Assembly (NCBI RefSeq): GCF_023715225.1
Contig: NZ_JAMBNS010000008.1
Location: 186,001 to 250,000 of the forward strand
Length of the DNA stretch: 64,000 nt
From: Robertmurraya korlensis
GTDB taxonomy: Bacteria; Bacillota; Bacilli; Bacillales; Cytobacillaceae
Direction: 5' to 3'
The notes beneath the pieces were generated by a model. It searched no databases. It was not told where the DNA came from and saw only the letters and a program-made list of their open reading frames with translations. Shown here piece by piece: positions 60,860 to 64,000 of the stretch; the first letter of the stretch is position 1, and the number at the start of each line of letters is the position of its first letter. The translations under genes and the position numbers were made by a program.

Positions 60860-61534
60860 ATGTCCGAACTAATTAAAGAACAGTCTATTTATGTTGAAAA
60901 GAAGCAGGACTTGTCTATAAATTCTGCTCGTAGTTATGTTGTAATGAAACGAGCAGTGGATATTGTTGGATCTTTAGTTGGGTTAATTTTGCTCTTTATA
61001 GTGTTTATTTTTATTGCATTATTAATAAAGTTAGAAGATCCAAAAGGTAAAGTCCTTTTCAAACAGAAAAGAGTGGGGAAAGATGGTAAAGAGTTTTATA
61101 TGTATAAATTCCGATCTATGGCATCTGATGCAGAAGAACGACTAAAAGAATTGTTAGCATTAAATGAAGCTTCTGGAGCCATGTTTAAGATGAAAGATGA
61201 TCCTCGAGTGACAAAGGTTGGAAAATTTATTCGAAAGACTAGTATTGATGAGCTACCGCAATTATTCAATGTGTTAAGAGGAGATATGAGCTTGGTTGGA
61301 CCTAGACCGCCACTACCAAGAGAGGTAGCAGAGTATACAAGTTACGATCGTCAAAGATTATTAGTTGTACCGGGATGTACAGGGCTTTGGCAAGTTAGTG
61401 GGAGAAGTAATGTTGGTTTTGAAGAAATGGTTGAGCTAGATATAAGTTATATTAAAAAGAGATCTTTGTTTTTTGATATACAAATTATACTAAAGACAGT
61501 ATTGGTATTATTCGGATCAAAAGATGCATACTAA
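60860..61534 (+). CDS. Initiating sugar-phosphate transferase (polyprenyl-P glycosyl-1-P transferase)
   Basis: Protein of 224 residues. The hydrophobic segment at about 39-62 is followed by VLFKQKRVGKDGKEF, YKFRSMASDAEERL, the catalytic SIDELPQLFNVL, GPRPPLPREV and PGCTGLWQVSGRS. This is the catalytic half of WcaJ/RfbP-type enzymes that load undecaprenyl phosphate, often with galactose or glucose. ATG after AGGTGG. It starts a second polysaccharide cluster. Confidence 0.9.
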   Translation: MSELIKEQSIYVEKKQDLSINSARSYVVMKRAVDIVGSLVGLILLFIVFIFIALLIKLEDPKGKVLFKQKRVGKDGKEFYMYKFRSMASDAEERLKELLALNEASGAMFKMKDDPRVTKVGKFIRKTSIDELPQLFNVLRGDMSLVGPRPPLPREVAEYTSYDRQRLLVVPGCTGLWQVSGRSNVGFEEMVELDISYIKKRSLFFDIQIILKTVLVLFGSKDAY

Positions 61535-61603
61535 TTTTGAATACTGTTAGTATTTTGAGCAGTTTATTTAAATTAATACAATTAAAATTTAAAGGAATGA
61601 AAT

Positions 61604-62773
61604 ATGAAAAATAACGAATTATTAATAGTTGTATCACCACATAATTGGTATGATCATATTTTGAAAAACAAGAATAATCGACCATTGAAACTAGTGGAAT
61701 ATGTAAAGAAAACAGGCAACTTTGGCTTCGTTATGGTTGTCAATAGAATTAATCCTAAAAGAATCCTACGATCTAAAGGTAAAGAAGATAGAAATACTAT
61801 AGTAAGAGGAACATTTTTTAAGCTCTTGTTCGATGAGTGCCAAGAAATCTATTATTTAGAACATTTTTTACCCTTTGGTTTTTGGGAGCAATCATTTCTA
61901 CCAAAACTAATTGAAAAGTGTTCTGCATTTCTTGGTGCAAACCAGGAATACCTATGGGTTTTTGATCCGAAGTCGACTTATATGTTTAATAAGAGATATA
62001 ATCTAAATATCTTTGATGCCTATGACGATTGGGCTATTTCACCTTTGTTTGAAAACAACAAAAAGCATATGAAATATATTCTTTTAGGATATGAAACGGC
62101 AAAAAGAAATGCTGATATTGTGTTTGTCAATACAACTTATATGAAACAAAAGTATTTTAATAATAAGAACAATGTATTTTTATTACCAAATACATCTTCA
62201 TTGGTTATAAACAATAATAAGACCCATAAACAGAATTTTGGCGATAACAAAACAATCGGATATGTTGGACATATCCATAGTAGAATAGACTTAGATATAT
62301 TAGAAAAGTTACTGAAGAACTTCAGTGACTATAATATTGTCTTCTTAGGTGAAAACCATCTAGATTCAGATGTTTTTAATCGATTAATCAGTGAATATAG
62401 AAACCTAAAGCTACTAGGATCTGTAAGTTATGATCACTTAAGTAGTTATATTAGTGCATTTGATGTAGCAATTGTCCCTCATCTTGTGAATAATTATACT
62501 CTTTCCCAAGATTCCATGAAAATCTATGACTACCTATCATGTGGAAGTGCTATTGTCACAACAGATATTCCTCCTACAGATATTCTACCTAACGACGAAG
62601 GTTTTATCTATCGAGCTAAATCTGCAGAGGAATTTGTGGATAAAGTTAGAATAGCCGTTAACAATAATAATGAAGAATTAAAACATCGTAGAATGAATTA
62701 TATGGTTCAGAATACTTGGAAAAATAGAGCGGAATATATTTGCAAAATTATTGATGAGGTGAAACATGATTAG
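61604..62773 (+). CDS. GT4-like glycosyltransferase, TuaH-like
   Basis: Protein of 389 residues. Visible blocks are VSPHNWYDHILKNKNNRPLK, WVFDPKSTYMF, the FDAYDDWAISP acceptor loop, IGYVGHIHSRIDLD, and SMKIYDYLSCGSAIVTT in the donor site. The D-AYDDW feature is found in TuaH-type enzymes of teichuronic acid synthesis. ATG after AAGGAATG. It overlaps the next gene by eight bases. Confidence 0.8.
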   Translation: MKNNELLIVVSPHNWYDHILKNKNNRPLKLVEYVKKTGNFGFVMVVNRINPKRILRSKGKEDRNTIVRGTFFKLLFDECQEIYYLEHFLPFGFWEQSFLPKLIEKCSAFLGANQEYLWVFDPKSTYMFNKRYNLNIFDAYDDWAISPLFENNKKHMKYILLGYETAKRNADIVFVNTTYMKQKYFNNKNNVFLLPNTSSLVINNNKTHKQNFGDNKTIGYVGHIHSRIDLDILEKLLKNFSDYNIVFLGENHLDSDVFNRLISEYRNLKLLGSVSYDHLSSYISAFDVAIVPHLVNNYTLSQDSMKIYDYLSCGSAIVTTDIPPTDILPNDEGFIYRAKSAEEFVDKVRIAVNNNNEELKHRRMNYMVQNTWKNRAEYICKIIDEVKHD

Positions 62774-63773
62774 CAACAAAGTAACAGTTGGAATCGTTAC
62801 ATGGAATAGTTCCAAATTTATTAGAAAATGCCTCGAATTATTAAATGTGCAAACATATGAGAATATGGAAGTTATTATTGTAGATAATAATTCAAAAGAT
62901 GATACTGTTCAAATTATTGAAGAGGTAAGCCCACAGGCAAGAATTATTAAAAGTGAAGAAAACTTGGGATTTTGTGGAGGGCATAATTTAGCTATTAGTC
63001 TAGCTGATGGTGAATATTATATGCCATATAATCCTGACATTTTTGCTGAAGAAAATTTTATTGAAGAAATGGTAAAAGCTATTCAATTTGATGAAAGTAT
63101 AGGATCTGTTTCTGGGAAATTACTTCGATGTGATCCAGCTACTCTAAAAAAGACAAATGTTATTGATTCAACAGGAGTTTTCTTTCAAAAAAATAGAAGA
63201 AGTCTTGATAGAGGCGGGGAAGAAGTAGATACCGGACAATACGAAAACATGGAATATGTGTTTGGTGCTTCTGGTGCAGCCCCTTTATATAAAAAAGAAG
63301 CCCTTGAAGATATTAAAATCGGACAAGAATATTTCTTAGAATATTTCTTTGCCTATAGAGAAGATGTTGATTTAGCGTGGAGATTGCAGCATAGAGGTTG
63401 GAAATGCATTTATACACCACAAGCAATTGCTTACCATGTCAGAAACAATACACCCCTTAAGAGAAAAGAAATGTCTGACCTTGTAAATATGCACTCTGTG
63501 AAAAATAAGATAATCATGCTGTTGCAAAATGAAAGTAAAAGAGGACTTATGCATGATGGCCATTTGTATTTAAGCTATGAAATCATGATTTTTGTTTATG
63601 TATTATTGAAGGAAAGAACAACATTGCCTGCATATAAGTTTATATTTAAGAATTGGAAAAAAATCATGAGTAATAGACAAGCAATTATGACGAAAAGTAA
63701 AGTGAATGCAAAAGAGATGCATCAGTGGTTTGGACGTATAAATAAAATTGATATAGATACGAAGATCCAGTAA
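62766..63773 (+). CDS. GT2 glycosyltransferase, rhamnosyltransferase-like
   Basis: GT-A enzyme of 335 residues with TVGIVTWNSSKFIRKCL, VIIVDNNSKDDT, NLGFCGGHNLAI, metal motif YNPDIF (in place of NPD/DxD) and the acceptor motif YREDVDLAWRLQHRGWKC. It resembles WbbL-like dTDP-rhamnosyl transferases, which fits the DUF1972 gene after it. It starts ATG within the end of the preceding gene, after GAGGTG. Confidence 0.87.
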   Translation: MISNKVTVGIVTWNSSKFIRKCLELLNVQTYENMEVIIVDNNSKDDTVQIIEEVSPQARIIKSEENLGFCGGHNLAISLADGEYYMPYNPDIFAEENFIEEMVKAIQFDESIGSVSGKLLRCDPATLKKTNVIDSTGVFFQKNRRSLDRGGEEVDTGQYENMEYVFGASGAAPLYKKEALEDIKIGQEYFLEYFFAYREDVDLAWRLQHRGWKCIYTPQAIAYHVRNNTPLKRKEMSDLVNMHSVKNKIIMLLQNESKRGLMHDGHLYLSYEIMIFVYVLLKERTTLPAYKFIFKNWKKIMSNRQAIMTKSKVNAKEMHQWFGRINKIDIDTKIQ

Positions 63774-63807
63774 TTAGAGATATCTAGTCGAAAAAGGATG
63801 ATAGTGT

Positions 63808-64000
63808 TTGAAGAATGTATTTATTCTGGGTTCTAAAGGGATTCCAGCTAAATATGGTGGGTTTGAAACATTTGTTGACGAGTTAACAAAAAGAAAAACA
63901 AATGATCAAGTTTTTTACCATGTTTCATGTTTGGGCGATAATAATGAAGAATTTACTTATAACAATGCGAGATGCTTTAACGTTAATGTTCCTGATATAG
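63808..64000 (+). CDS. DUF1972-type rhamnosyltransferase (5' part, cut by window edge)
   Basis: TTG start after AAAGGATG. The N-terminus MKNVFILGSKGIPAKYGGFE then TFVDELT is diagnostic of the GT4/DUF1972 family, often first-rhamnose transferases. Only 64 codons are visible. Confidence 0.85.
   Translation, partial: MKNVFILGSKGIPAKYGGFETFVDELTKRKTNDQVFYHVSCLGDNNEEFTYNNARCFNVNVPDI

Overview
The window is low-GC Gram-positive DNA, most likely from Bacillus in the broad sense (Bacillaceae). Pointers are AGGAGG-type ribosome sites, frequent GTG and TTG starts, xpaC-telA and yknWX-like pairs, a pbpC-type PBP, an LPNTD sortase D substrate, a LysM-NlpC/P60 hydrolase and a ComK homologue. Everything here is read from sequence alone. 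Family names rest on recognised motifs, not on database searches.

Layout. (1) 1-16.2 kb is cell envelope: a truncated N-acetylmuramoyl-L-alanine amidase and a subtilase that share the same six-unit ChW repeat array, xpaC-telA, a yknWX-like pair, class D sortase with its acidic LPNTD substrate, a class B PBP, an HD-GYP protein and a LysM-NlpC/P60 endopeptidase. (2) 16.2-36.7 kb is an exopolysaccharide or capsule locus of the Wzx/Wzy type. It has a Wzz/BY-kinase/PHP-phosphatase regulatory trio, a CapD/EpsC dehydratase, an initiating sugar-phosphate transferase, a CapE-CapF-CapG block for UDP-N-acetyl-L-fucosamine, six further glycosyltransferases, a Wzy-like polymerase and a Wzx flippase. A decayed ugd gene sits in the middle. 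A long terminator closes the locus.

(3) 36.7-43.7 kb is nested mobile DNA. An IS21-family element (istA with one amber codon, istB) lies in the fossil of another IS21-type element. Its istB is split exactly at the Walker A codons by a three-recombinase 'recombinase in trio' (RIT) element. (4) 44-60.4 kb is an accessory region of small, mostly uncharacterised genes. It is sprinkled with about 21 copies of a 19-20 bp palindrome, consensus near GGGACAGGTTCCCTGTCCC, often in closely spaced pairs. A RAYT-type (REP-associated tyrosine) transposase gene lies in the middle with copies on both sides. The same region holds a c-di-GMP set (HD-GYP, GGDEF and two c-di-GMP-I riboswitches), a ComK-like regulator beside a ComX/SigH-like sigma factor, and a two-gene operon of a LuxI/FeeM-like N-acyltransferase and a ThiF/E1-like adenylyltransferase.

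(5) 60.8-64 kb starts a second polysaccharide cluster: an initiating transferase, a TuaH-like and a GT2 glycosyltransferase, and a DUF1972-type rhamnosyltransferase cut by the window edge.

The strongest candidates for something new are the RAYT/palindrome system in a Firmicute, whose repeats also form the C-termini of several genes; the acyltransferase-ThiF operon; the two riboswitch-controlled orphan genes; and the RIT insertion into a palindrome inside istB.
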